DNA from: JBAQMG01 sp049302575
Lineage (GTDB): Bacteria > Bacillota > Desulfitobacteriia > Desulfitobacteriales > Desulfitobacteriaceae
Assembly (NCBI GenBank): GCA_049302575.1
Contig: JBAQMG010000098.1
Coordinates: forward strand, 1 to 10,001
Length of the DNA: 10,001 nucleotides
Direction of reading: 5' to 3'
The notes beneath the pieces were generated by a model. It searched no databases. It was not told where the DNA came from and was given only the letters and a program-made list of their open reading frames with translations. The stretch's first letter is position 1. The number at the start of each line of letters is the position of its first letter. A program made the translations under genes and the position numbers. Shown here piece after piece: positions 1 to 5,858 of the stretch.

Positions 1-56
1 TAATAATAGGAGTTCAGTTTAATTTATTTTTGAAATATGAATAATTTATGGTCTTT

Positions 57-86
57 TTGCAAATCCTTAAAGTGTAATTAGATAAT
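57..86 (+). promoter_or_regulatory. Candidate promoter for the small-protein pair
   Basis: TTGCAA (57-62) and GATAAT (81-86) are separated by 18 bases. They match the vegetative -35 box at 4 of 6 positions and the -10 box at 5 of 6. The start site would fall near 93, giving an almost leaderless message with the ribosome-binding site at its very 5' end, which is unusually tight. A TGAATA at 38-43 resembles the -35 of forespore sigma factors, but I see no good partner -10, so sporulation control is not shown. Confidence 0.35.
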
Positions 87-109
87 AACTAATTAAGGAG
101 GGATTTAGC

Positions 110-319
110 ATGCAAGTCAATGATTCCGAAAAGAAAAAGATTCTCGATGAAGGAATGTTAACCAGAACAATTATCGAAAATGAGGTAGCTCTTAAAAAAT
201 GCCAACTCTATAGCGAAATGGCTGGAGACCCGACTATTAAGGCTTTTTTCTCGGACCAAGCAAAGGGCTTAGAGGACGTCATGGGTTTTGTTAAAAAGGG
301 ATTAGCAGATTTAGCGTAA
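110..319 (+). CDS. Small helical protein, possibly spore-coat-like, 69 aa
   Basis: I do not recognise a named family. The product is 69 residues, acidic and lysine-rich, with no signal peptide or membrane segment. It is predicted to form two amphipathic helices (about residues 8-40 and 44-66) joined at a short GDPT turn, a layout like half of a four-helix bundle. The start is well supported: AAGGAGGG lies 8 bases before the ATG. The next gene follows after a 14-base gap with its own strong ribosome-binding site, so the two are almost certainly co-transcribed, and the second product is also a short helical hairpin. By analogy with small coat/ferritin-like proteins of spore formers, the pair may form a helical-bundle complex. 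That is inference from size, helicity and context, not from a catalytic or metal-binding motif; no metal-site E-x-x-H motif is visible. Confidence 0.75.
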   Translation: MQVNDSEKKKILDEGMLTRTIIENEVALKKCQLYSEMAGDPTIKAFFSDQAKGLEDVMGFVKKGLADLA

Positions 320-333
320 AGGGGGGATAAGTT

Positions 334-531
334 ATGAGTAATTTTACTGATTTAGATATGTTATATGACTACGAAAAGGATGTGGTTACTGCTGCAATGG
401 GTTATATAACACTTGCAACAAGGGCACATCACAATATCTTAAGGGATCGCTATATACGCTTAGCTAATGAAGCAACAGACGCCCACTCTAAGGTGAGTAA
501 GCTTATTAGTAAAGCTGGTGGGATTGCTTAA
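334..531 (+). CDS. Small helical protein, CotF-like in character, 65 aa
   Basis: This is a 65-residue protein with predicted helices at about residues 6-33 and 35-61. The sequence begins with DMLYDYEKDVVTAAMGY and later has LRDRYIRLANEA. The pattern of a DxLYDxEK start, a central LRD turn and a second helix resembles the Coat F (CotF) family of short spore-associated helical proteins, but it lacks the full-length domain, so this is a weak family call. The ATG is preceded by GGGGGGAT at good spacing. It is the second gene of the pair, and a strong hairpin terminator follows about 23 bases after its stop. No signal peptide, transmembrane helix or cysteine is present. A soluble structural or partner role with the upstream protein is plausible; no enzymatic role can be read from it. 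Confidence 0.75.
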   Translation: MSNFTDLDMLYDYEKDVVTAAMGYITLATRAHHNILRDRYIRLANEATDAHSKVSKLISKAGGIA

Positions 532-554
532 TAATCGATCAAACATAAAGAAAA

Positions 555-590
555 TTAAGGTTTGCGCCAATTCTTTGGCGCAAACCTTAA
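555..590. terminator. Bidirectional intrinsic terminator between converging genes
   Basis: A perfect 16-bp stem (555-570 with 575-590) closes a 4-base TTCT loop and contains a GC-rich core (TTTGCGCC/GGCGCAAA). On the minus strand it is followed by TTTTCTTT, a good U-tract for the sigma-factor transcript. On the plus strand it is followed by a poorer AT-rich run (TAATTATTACTATTTTT) for the small-protein pair. It sits between two converging genes and probably serves both. Confidence 0.9.
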
Positions 591-640
591 TAATTATTAC
601 TATTTTTACCAAATGGGTTGCATTGCTTGACTTATTTCAC

Positions 641-1258
641 TCATCCCGCAACTTGACGGGAACGATAAAGCATGGTTTTGCGCCGAATACGTTGAATTGC
701 ATTATCTAAGGTCTTAGGGTGTAGGCCTAATCTCTCGGATACTTCTCGTTGTTTTAACCCATCTACAAAATGGTACTGGAAGACCATGCATTCCAGTTCC
801 GATAATTCTTTAGTTAAATTTTTTATGAAAAATCTAGCTTCATCTAAAGCAACAACGGTAGTTGCTGGATCACCAGAATCAGATCTTATATTCAAGAAAT
901 TATCTTCACGATCCTCATTAAAAGAACTATTTAGAGAATAGGCATCATTAAAATTAACGTGTTTTTGTCTATTATTTGCCCGCAAACTGTCAATAAGTTT
1001 TCGCTTAATGACCATACGTAAAAAATGCAGAAAAGGAATTGCTGACTCGTCATTATACGCTAAGACTGCTTTGTAAATCGCAATCCGGCCTTCTTGGATT
1101 AAATCATCATAATCAGCCTTTGGCAAGAAATACTTACAAGCTATTTTTCGTATCTCAGGCTCATAAGTCTGGATAAGTTCATTTAAGGATTTTTGATCAC
1201 CAGAGCGTGCAGCATCGAGTAAGAGCTTCTGATCTTCTGAATTTTTACTGGAAGTCAC
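641..1258 (-). CDS. SigH/Spo0H-like sigma-70 family RNA polymerase sigma factor
   Basis: An alternative sigma factor of about 205 residues that would direct RNA polymerase to a specific promoter set. Region 2 spans about residues 25-98: YFLPKADYDDLIQEGRIAIY is the core-binding helix region, and RANNRQKH lies at the end of region 2.4, which reads the -10 element. Region 4 spans about 147-197, with the helix-turn-helix REVSERLGLHPKTLDNAIQR reading the -35. From memory, these motifs and the length are close to Bacillus Spo0H (about 218 aa; e.g. its ATRQKH and KSIDNALQRVKRK segments). An ATG lies 9 bases upstream at 1267, but AAGGAG touches it directly, so I choose the GTG at 1258 with 9-base spacing. 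It could be the main stationary-phase/sporulation SigH or a paralogue. The usual spo0H neighbours (rRNA methyltransferase, secE, nusG) are absent, so I give no symbol. No anti-sigma gene is adjacent. Confidence 0.88.
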   Translation of the reverse strand: MTSSKNSEDQKLLLDAARSGDQKSLNELIQTYEPEIRKIACKYFLPKADYDDLIQEGRIAIYKAVLAYNDESAIPFLHFLRMVIKRKLIDSLRANNRQKHVNFNDAYSLNSSFNEDREDNFLNIRSDSGDPATTVVALDEARFFIKNLTKELSELECMVFQYHFVDGLKQREVSERLGLHPKTLDNAIQRIRRKTMLYRSRQVAG

Positions 1259-1267
1259 AGCGATCAT

Positions 1268-1273
1268 CTCCTT
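1268..1273 (-). promoter_or_regulatory. Ribosome-binding site deciding the sigma-factor start
   Basis: AAGGAG on the minus strand immediately abuts the ATG at 1267, which is too close for initiation. It lies 9 bases from the in-frame GTG at 1258, so the GTG is the preferred start and the product is three residues shorter than the longest frame. Confidence 0.75.
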
Positions 1274-1307
1274 ATCAAAGTAATTTTTATCTTCTTTACA
1301 ATATCTA

Positions 1308-1336
1308 AGTCTAATAAAAATTAACTAGAATGACAA
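1308..1336 (-). promoter_or_regulatory. Candidate vegetative promoter of the sigma-factor gene
   Basis: On the minus strand, TTGTCA (1331-1336; 5 of 6 to TTGACA) is followed after exactly 17 bases by TAGACT (1308-1313; 4 of 6 to TATAAT). This would start transcription about 40 bases before the ribosome-binding site. It gives the sigma gene its own transcript despite lying downstream of ribH on the same strand. I see no strong terminator between ribH and this site, so read-through from the riboflavin operon remains possible. Confidence 0.5.
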
Positions 1337-1378
1337 GGCTTTTTTGATGGACAATGTGGCATAACGTGGTAAAGATTT

Positions 1379-1840
1379 TTAAAATTGTTTGAGTAAATTT
1401 ACTAGCTCAATAGCTGTAACCGCAGCATCAAACCCTTTGTTGCCAGCTTTTGTCCCGGCGCGTTCAATAGCTTGTTCAATATTATCTGTTGTCAGAACTC
1501 CAAAAATAATTGGCACACCAGTTTGCAACCCAACATTGGCAATTCCTTTACTCACTTCAGAACTAACATAATCAAAGTGGGGAGTGGCACCACGTATGAC
1601 GGCACCTAAACAAATCACTGCATCGTAGCGCTTTGATACAGCCATTTTTTGGGCAACGAAGGGGATTTCAAAAGCACCGGGAACCCAGACGAGCTCTAAG
1701 TCATCCTCGGAAGCTCCATGGCGACGTAAGGCATCCAGAGAGCCACCTACTAATTTATTGGTGATGAATTCATTGAATCTTGCGGCTACTATGCCAAATT
1801 TTAAACCATCGGCAATTAATTTTCCTTCATAAAGTTTCAT
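1379..1840 (-). CDS. ribH: 6,7-dimethyl-8-ribityllumazine synthase (RibH)
   Basis: RibH condenses 5-amino-6-ribitylaminouracil with 3,4-dihydroxy-2-butanone 4-phosphate to give the lumazine, the penultimate step of riboflavin synthesis in the cytoplasm. The 153-residue length is typical. Hallmarks in order are AARFNEFI (about 19-26, with the substrate-stacking Phe22), VPGAFEIP (53-60), and GAVIRGATPHFDYV (79-92) carrying the catalytic His88. FGVLTTDN (113-120) and the phosphate-site Arg127 follow. In the family this enzyme assembles as pentamers, often 60-subunit capsids that enclose riboflavin synthase; the sequence cannot show which form applies. The ATG is preceded by AGAAAGGAAG. It is the last gene of the operon, 56 bases after ribBA. 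No strong terminator hairpin is visible after its stop. Confidence 0.98.
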   Translation of the reverse strand: MKLYEGKLIADGLKFGIVAARFNEFITNKLVGGSLDALRRHGASEDDLELVWVPGAFEIPFVAQKMAVSKRYDAVICLGAVIRGATPHFDYVSSEVSKGIANVGLQTGVPIIFGVLTTDNIEQAIERAGTKAGNKGFDAAVTAIELVNLLKQF

Positions 1841-1896
1841 TAAATATCTTCCTTTCTATAATTAAATACTGCGAAATGCTTGAGTTATTGCTGCGC

Positions 1897-3105
1897 CTAT
1901 TCTTTAAGGACACCTGTTAGATAATGACCTAATTTAGATTTTTTGGTATCTAAGTAATGTTCATTTTCAGGCCTTGAGGCGATCTCAATCGGGATACGTT
2001 TGCTAACCCGCAATCCGTAACCTTCTAACCCAACAATTTTACGTGGATTATTTGTCATTAAATGCACATCTTTAATTCCTAAATCAACCAAAATTTGGGC
2101 ACCAACACCATAGTCACGAAGATCTGCCGGAAAACCCAAGGCAATATTAGCTTCCACTGTATCTTGACCTTGTTCTTGAAGCTTGTAGGCCTTAAGTTTA
2201 TTCAGTAACCCGATTCCCCGTCCCTCTTGACGCATATAAAGCAGTACACCACGACCCTCACGGCTGATTTGTGCTAACGCGGCCGACAATTGATCTCCGC
2301 AATCACAGCGATGAGAATGAAAGACGTCTCCAGTAAGGCACTCTGAATGAACACGAGCTAAAACAGGCTCATCATTATCTATTTTACCCATTACCAAGGC
2401 TAGATGTTCTTTGTTATCTAACAAACTACGATACCCCACTGCTTGAAAATCCCCGTAATCTGTGGGAAGATGTATACTTTCAACCATTTCAATGAGCTTT
2501 TCCTTTTTCCGTCGATAACTGATAAGATCCTGAATAGTCATAATCTTCAGATTGTGTTTCTTGGCAAATTTGAGAAGATCAGGAACCCTGGCCATGCTAC
2601 CGTCCTCATTCATGATCTCGCAGATCACCCCTGCAGGTTGAAATCCAGCTAATCTTGCCAAATCAACAGCACCTTCGGTGTGTCCTGCTCGGACCAGTAC
2701 TCCGCCTTCTCGGGCCTGTAATGGAAAAATATGTCCAGGGCGATGCAGGTTCTGAGGCCCACTTGTAGGAGCAGCAAGAATCTTAACAGTTTCAGCTCGT
2801 TCGTGAGCCGAAATTCCAGTGGTACTTGCCTCACCATCGACACTTACTGTAAAAGCTGTGCCATGAGGGTCGGTATTTTGGCTGACCATCTGTTCTAATT
2901 GTAAGGCCATGATCTTTTCTTTAGTAAGTGGTACACAAATTAACCCACGACCGTAGGTAGCCATGAAATTAATGGCTTCCGGTGTGACTTTTTCAGCAGC
3001 CATCAACAGATCACCTTCATTTTCTCGATCCTCATCGTCGACAACCACAACCATTTTACCCTGTCGGATTTCTTCTAACGCTACTTCAATCGAACTAAAT
3101 GTCAT
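1897..3105 (-). CDS. ribBA: Bifunctional DHBP synthase / GTP cyclohydrolase II (RibBA)
   Basis: This protein supplies both precursors of riboflavin. The N-terminal domain (about 1-200) converts ribulose 5-phosphate to 3,4-dihydroxy-2-butanone 4-phosphate plus formate. It shows the acidic active-site loop DDEDRENEGDL (23-33), HRPGHIFPL (121-129) and RAGHTEGAVDL (139-149). The C-terminal domain (about 207-402) opens GTP to the pyrimidine. Its zinc ligands are Cys256, Cys267 and Cys269, within SECLTGD and HRCDCGD. It also has RQEGRGIGL (292-300) and NNPRKI (352-357). Length (402 aa) and the spacing of the cysteines match the fused family form, and all expected catalytic residues are present in both halves, so both activities should be retained. 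The start has a clear AAAGGAGTG ribosome-binding site. It lies between ribE (28-base gap) and ribH in the usual Firmicute order. Confidence 0.98.
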   Translation of the reverse strand: MTFSSIEVALEEIRQGKMVVVVDDEDRENEGDLLMAAEKVTPEAINFMATYGRGLICVPLTKEKIMALQLEQMVSQNTDPHGTAFTVSVDGEASTTGISAHERAETVKILAAPTSGPQNLHRPGHIFPLQAREGGVLVRAGHTEGAVDLARLAGFQPAGVICEIMNEDGSMARVPDLLKFAKKHNLKIMTIQDLISYRRKKEKLIEMVESIHLPTDYGDFQAVGYRSLLDNKEHLALVMGKIDNDEPVLARVHSECLTGDVFHSHRCDCGDQLSAALAQISREGRGVLLYMRQEGRGIGLLNKLKAYKLQEQGQDTVEANIALGFPADLRDYGVGAQILVDLGIKDVHLMTNNPRKIVGLEGYGLRVSKRIPIEIASRPENEHYLDTKKSKLGHYLTGVLKE

Positions 3106-3133
3106 GTTTTAGCACTCCTTTAATTGCAATTCT

Positions 3134-3781
3134 TCAAATAAAACCATGTTGAGCTAGGAAATTTAATGAGAGGTCTTTCTGAGCTGGTTGTTGAGAATTA
3201 CCTAAAAAACTAGCCACATACTTACCAATAATATCTGTTTCTAAATTTACCTTATCCCCAAGCTTTTTGAAGCCCAAGGTAGTTTGAGCGAACGTATGAG
3301 GAATTAGGGAGACGGAAAAATAATTAGAAGCAACTTGAACAACTGTTAAGGAAGTTCCATCGATTGAAATTGATCCTTGAGGTAGAATATAGGGCATAAG
3401 GTAAGGTTCGATACTTAGTTCATAGACACTAGCTATCCCTACAGAAGTTATCCGTTTTATAGTTCCAACACCGTCCACGTGTCCACTAACCAAGTGCCCC
3501 CCCAGTCTAGTCGAAAGTTGCAACGCACGCTCAAGATTAACCTTACTACCTGGCTTTAATTGGGCTAGACTAGTTTTAGCTAGAGTCTCAGACATTACAT
3601 CGGCGGTAAATTCTCGGACACTTGTATGAATCACAGTGAGACAAACTCCATTCACAGCAATACTATCTCCAAGTTTTGTTCCCTCTAGAACCTTACTAGC
3701 TTGGATACTCAACTCAGCTGAAGCTGACAATAGTTTGATCTTATTTACGACGCCTAATTCCTCAATAATTCCTGTAAACAT
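3134..3781 (-). CDS. ribE: Riboflavin synthase alpha chain (RibE)
   Basis: RibE dismutates two molecules of 6,7-dimethyl-8-ribityllumazine into riboflavin and the pyrimidine intermediate that is recycled. The 215-residue protein has the family's internal duplication. Lumazine-binding repeat 1 (about 1-96) opens with the canonical MFTGIIEELG and contains GDSIAVNGVCLTV (38-50). Repeat 2 (about 97-195) contains SGHVDGVG (99-106) and GSISIDGTSLTV (136-147). The enzyme normally works as a trimer. The N-terminus is unambiguous because MFTGIIE is the conserved start, and an AGGTG ribosome-binding site precedes it. It follows ribD after 46 bases. The residues after about 196 (a NSQQPAQKD stretch and onward) form a variable tail. 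In some Firmicutes this gene is named ribB, so the symbol depends on convention. Confidence 0.97.
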   Translation of the reverse strand: MFTGIIEELGVVNKIKLLSASAELSIQASKVLEGTKLGDSIAVNGVCLTVIHTSVREFTADVMSETLAKTSLAQLKPGSKVNLERALQLSTRLGGHLVSGHVDGVGTIKRITSVGIASVYELSIEPYLMPYILPQGSISIDGTSLTVVQVASNYFSVSLIPHTFAQTTLGFKKLGDKVNLETDIIGKYVASFLGNSQQPAQKDLSLNFLAQHGFI

Positions 3782-3827
3782 TTAGGCACCTCACTTTATT
3801 TTTCAAACGAAATATGGAGTGGATCAA

Positions 3828-4928
3828 TTATAGATAACCAGAAATATGAATATCCCCGGTCCCAAAATTTACTTGGACATTATTTAGCTGTAGCGCATCA
3901 GCCATTTTAGCAATACGTAAACTTGAGAGGGGAGAAGGTCCATTGCCGCCAATAATTTTAGGAGCAATAAAAAAATCAATTTTGTTAATTAACTTAGCTT
4001 GAAGCATAATCCCGGCCAATTTACTGCCCCCTTCTAATAAAACCCCTGTCCAACCTCTCTTGAGCAAATCACGCATAAGTAATTCCAAGGGAACATAACG
4101 TTTCTCTGAATACTGCCAAATTTCAACTCTTGGAAGGTTATTTAACCTAGCTAGTTTAGTCTTTGATGCTGCCAAGGTAGTAGCAATAATGCAGGGAGCA
4201 TATTCTGAAGAGGAAAGTACATGAGCATTTTCTGCGATACTCAATTTTCCATCGATAATTAAGCGTACCGGATCGCGACCATTAGCAAGACGACAGTTTA
4301 AAGCAGGGTTATCAGCCTGTACTGTTTCACTTCCCACCATAATAACATCATACTTATTGCGGAGTTGATGAACAAACTCTCTTGACTGGGAATTACTAAT
4401 CCAACGAGAATCCCCAGTTTCCGTGGCAATCTTACCATCGAGTGTTTGGGCTGATTTGTAGTCAACAAAAGGTAAACCAGTCGTAATTGCTTTAACAAAC
4501 ACTTCGTTTAAAAGAGCAGCTTCTTGAGCTAAAAGTCCTACATCAACTTGGGTACCACAGTCACGCAAACGCTTAATTCCTTGTCCAGCTACCAAAGGAT
4601 TAGGGTCTGTCATTGCCACAACCACACGACTAACACCCGCTTTAAGCAAAGCAGCTGTACAAGGAGGAGTTTTGCCAAAGTGTGAACAAGGCTCGAGAGA
4701 AACATAAACAGTAGATCCTTTAGCCTGATCACCGGCAGCAATTAGGGCATGGATTTCAGCATGGGGAGATCCAGCTTGATGATGATAGCCTTCACCTATA
4801 ACTTGGTCTTTATGTGTTATCACACAGCCTACCAATGGGTTAGGGCTAGTTTTACCTGTGGCCAAAGCAGCCAACTCTAAAGCCCTTCTCATGTAAATTT
4901 CGTCCCTTGATGTGAAAGCTAGCTTCAT
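3828..4928 (-). CDS. ribD: Bifunctional riboflavin-specific deaminase / 5-amino-6-(5-phosphoribosylamino)uracil reductase (RibD)
   Basis: RibD performs the second and third steps of the GTP branch: zinc-dependent deamination of the pyrimidine, then NADPH-dependent reduction of its ribosyl side chain. The N-terminal cytidine-deaminase-like domain (about 1-145) has SPNPLVGCVI, then HAE (56-58; His56 a zinc ligand, Glu58 the proton shuttle), and EPCSHFGKTPPC, whose Cys81 and Cys90 complete the zinc site. The C-terminal reductase domain (about 148-366) has AQTLDGKIATETGDSRWIS, MVGSETVQADNPAL and LLEGGSKLAG, the dihydrofolate-reductase-like NADPH and substrate regions. An in-frame GTG at 4934 is directly abutted by its would-be Shine-Dalgarno; the ATG at 4928 has AGGTG at 5 bases, so I chose it (366 aa). 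It is the first gene of the operon, behind the FMN riboswitch. Some Firmicutes call it ribG. Confidence 0.97.
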   Translation of the reverse strand: MKLAFTSRDEIYMRRALELAALATGKTSPNPLVGCVITHKDQVIGEGYHHQAGSPHAEIHALIAAGDQAKGSTVYVSLEPCSHFGKTPPCTAALLKAGVSRVVVAMTDPNPLVAGQGIKRLRDCGTQVDVGLLAQEAALLNEVFVKAITTGLPFVDYKSAQTLDGKIATETGDSRWISNSQSREFVHQLRNKYDVIMVGSETVQADNPALNCRLANGRDPVRLIIDGKLSIAENAHVLSSSEYAPCIIATTLAASKTKLARLNNLPRVEIWQYSEKRYVPLELLMRDLLKRGWTGVLLEGGSKLAGIMLQAKLINKIDFFIAPKIIGGNGPSPLSSLRIAKMADALQLNNVQVNFGTGDIHISGYL

Positions 4929-4933
4929 TGTCA

Positions 4934-4938
4934 CACCT
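4934..4938 (-). promoter_or_regulatory. Ribosome-binding site deciding the ribD start
   Basis: AGGTG on the minus strand lies 5 bases before the ATG at 4928. Its last three bases are themselves the in-frame GTG codon at 4934-4932, so that GTG cannot use this site. The ATG is therefore preferred. Confidence 0.6.
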
Positions 4939-4974
4939 ACTTTAAAATTGTTTGAAATAGTTTTCTTTGAATAA

Positions 4975-5006
4975 TAAAAAACACCCTGATATATTCTCAG
5001 GGTGTT
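4975..5006 (-). terminator. Intrinsic terminator, expression platform of the FMN riboswitch
   Basis: On the minus strand a perfect 10-bp stem AACACCCTGA/TCAGGGTGTT (4997-5006 with 4980-4989) closes a 7-base loop and runs straight into TTTTTATTATT. It lies between the aptamer and the ribD start, facing the operon, so it should stop transcription before ribD when FMN is bound. The roughly 80-base stretch between aptamer and terminator presumably holds the antiterminator. A possible partner is GTGTTTG at about 5073-5079 with the CAACAC at the terminator's left arm, which needs a bulge; I could not resolve the alternative fold with certainty. Confidence 0.9.
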
Positions 5007-5086
5007 GCAAAGCCAAATGTATTATCACTCGGTAAGTCAACTCTAAAAAGAAGTAACAAAAAAGCGCAATCAAACACACGCAATTG

Positions 5087-5195
5087 TTCCTCTTCCCATC
5101 CAGACTATACTGTCGGCCCCGGAATTACACCGGATCTACCAAAAAGGCTCGCGGGCTTTACCGCCGGTAAGGATTTACACCTATCCCTAGAGGAA
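5087..5195 (-). ncRNA. FMN riboswitch (RFN element)
   Basis: Read on the minus strand, the leader carries the conserved RFN blocks in order: AGGGATAGGTGTAAATCC, ACCGGCGGTAAAGCCCGCGA, GATCCGGTGTAATTCCGG, GGCCGACAGT, and AGTCTGGATGGGAAGAGG. The outer helix P1 pairs TTCCTC (5190-5195) with GAGGAA (5087-5092). The variable extension in the ACCGGCGGT...GCCCGCGAGC arm is nearly absent, so this is a compact version. FMN binding to this aptamer class is established; here it sits upstream of ribD and is followed by an intrinsic terminator, so control by transcription attenuation is expected. Confidence 0.97.
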
Positions 5196-5215
5196 TATTA
5201 CTTTTAATTTCTTTT

Positions 5216-5244
5216 ATAATACTCTATCCCTTGGAATTACGCAA
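5216..5244 (-). promoter_or_regulatory. Candidate promoter of the riboflavin operon
   Basis: On the minus strand TTGCGT (5239-5244) and TATTAT (5216-5221) are spaced by exactly 17 bases. The -10 matches 5 of 6 positions and the -35 only 3 of 6. The predicted start near 5208 leaves about a dozen bases before the aptamer's P1 helix. The -35 box overlaps the last codons and stop of the acetyltransferase gene. Confidence 0.5.
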
Positions 5245-5800
5245 GAGGCGTAATAAATGCATTATGCTTATGAATTTGTAGAAATTCATAATTCAGCAGC
5301 CCCATAAGTATGGCATCACGGTATTCTCCTAGTACATAACACGCTTCCCGTTGCTTACCTTCAATTTTAAAACCCACTTTTTCGTAAGTACGAATTGCCC
5401 TAGTATTACCATCCCAAGTATCTAAAGCTAAACGATGAAAGTTCCATTGAGAAAATAAATAGTTAACAAATACCATTAAGGCTTCTGTACCATAACCTTT
5501 TCCCCAATAATTATTGAGACCGATATTGATATATACGACGGCAGAACGTGCTGGAATATTGTGATTTCGAAAACCAAGGCTCCCAATAAGCTCTAAATCT
5601 TCATTCAATATAGCATAGCGATGTTCGCCGTTAGCTTGATCCAAGAAGATCTGAGCAATTTCTTCTTTACTTTTTAAAGTATTTAGCGGCCAGGCGCCAC
5701 TTGCCCATAAATTAAATTCTTGATCATTATACCAATTGTAAATATCTTCGATATCAGCTTCTTCAAGTGGGCGTATACTAATCTTTTTTCCACGAAGCAT
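5237..5800 (-). CDS. GNAT family N-acetyltransferase, RimJ/RimL type
   Basis: A 187-residue cytoplasmic acetyltransferase using acetyl-CoA; the acceptor is unknown. The N-terminal half starts LRGKKISIRPLEEADIEDIY, the usual first strand and helix of RimJ/RimL and SpeG-like members. Motif A, which binds the acetyl-CoA pyrophosphate, is IGLNNYWGKGYGTEAL (93-108) with the P-loop residues WGKGYGT. NTRAIRTYEKVGF (132-144) is motif B, followed by the C-terminal strand EYRDAILMGLL. Length is usual for the family. A GGAGGA ribosome-binding site lies 8 bases before the ATG. It follows the second DUF445 gene by 58 bases with no terminator visible between, so it may be the last gene of that transcript. 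Ribosomal-protein N-terminal, polyamine or small-molecule acetylation are all possible; the sequence does not decide. Confidence 0.92.
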   Translation of the reverse strand: MLRGKKISIRPLEEADIEDIYNWYNDQEFNLWASGAWPLNTLKSKEEIAQIFLDQANGEHRYAILNEDLELIGSLGFRNHNIPARSAVVYINIGLNNYWGKGYGTEALMVFVNYLFSQWNFHRLALDTWDGNTRAIRTYEKVGFKIEGKQREACYVLGEYRDAILMGLLNYEFLQIHKHNAFITPLA

Positions 5801-5830
5801 TGTTGTAATCCTCCAAAAATATTAAGTTTT

Positions 5831-5847
5831 CAGAATCAGAATCAGAA
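5831..5847. repeat. Short tandem CAGAAT repeat
   Basis: CAGAAT occurs almost three times in tandem in the short spacer between the acetyltransferase and the DUF445 gene. It is within reach of replication slippage, but nothing ties it to a function. Confidence 0.5.
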
Positions 5848-5858
5848 GGGGTTGCGCT

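Noticed and set aside
518..709. Plus-strand open frame after the small-protein pair
   Set aside because: It starts inside the preceding gene, runs through the terminator hairpin and lies antisense to the sigma-factor 3' end; no ribosome-binding site.
1316..1378. Terminator after ribH
   Set aside because: The sequence contains a TCAAAAAAG run but no stem of useful length next to a U-tract.
1389..1571. Plus-strand open frame opposite ribH
   Set aside because: Fully antisense to a conserved enzyme gene and without a recognisable product.
2443..2843. Two short open frames within ribBA (one on each strand)
   Set aside because: Both overlap conserved RibBA coding sequence in other frames; they are shadows of it.
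4298..4498. Minus-strand open frame inside ribD
   Set aside because: Alternative frame of the reductase domain, no own ribosome-binding site or known motif.
5055..5085. Possible second terminator in the rib leader (minus-strand GCGC followed by TTTTTT)
   Set aside because: The best stem I can draw is only GCG/CGC with a 12-base loop, too weak for a terminator; it may be part of the antiterminator.
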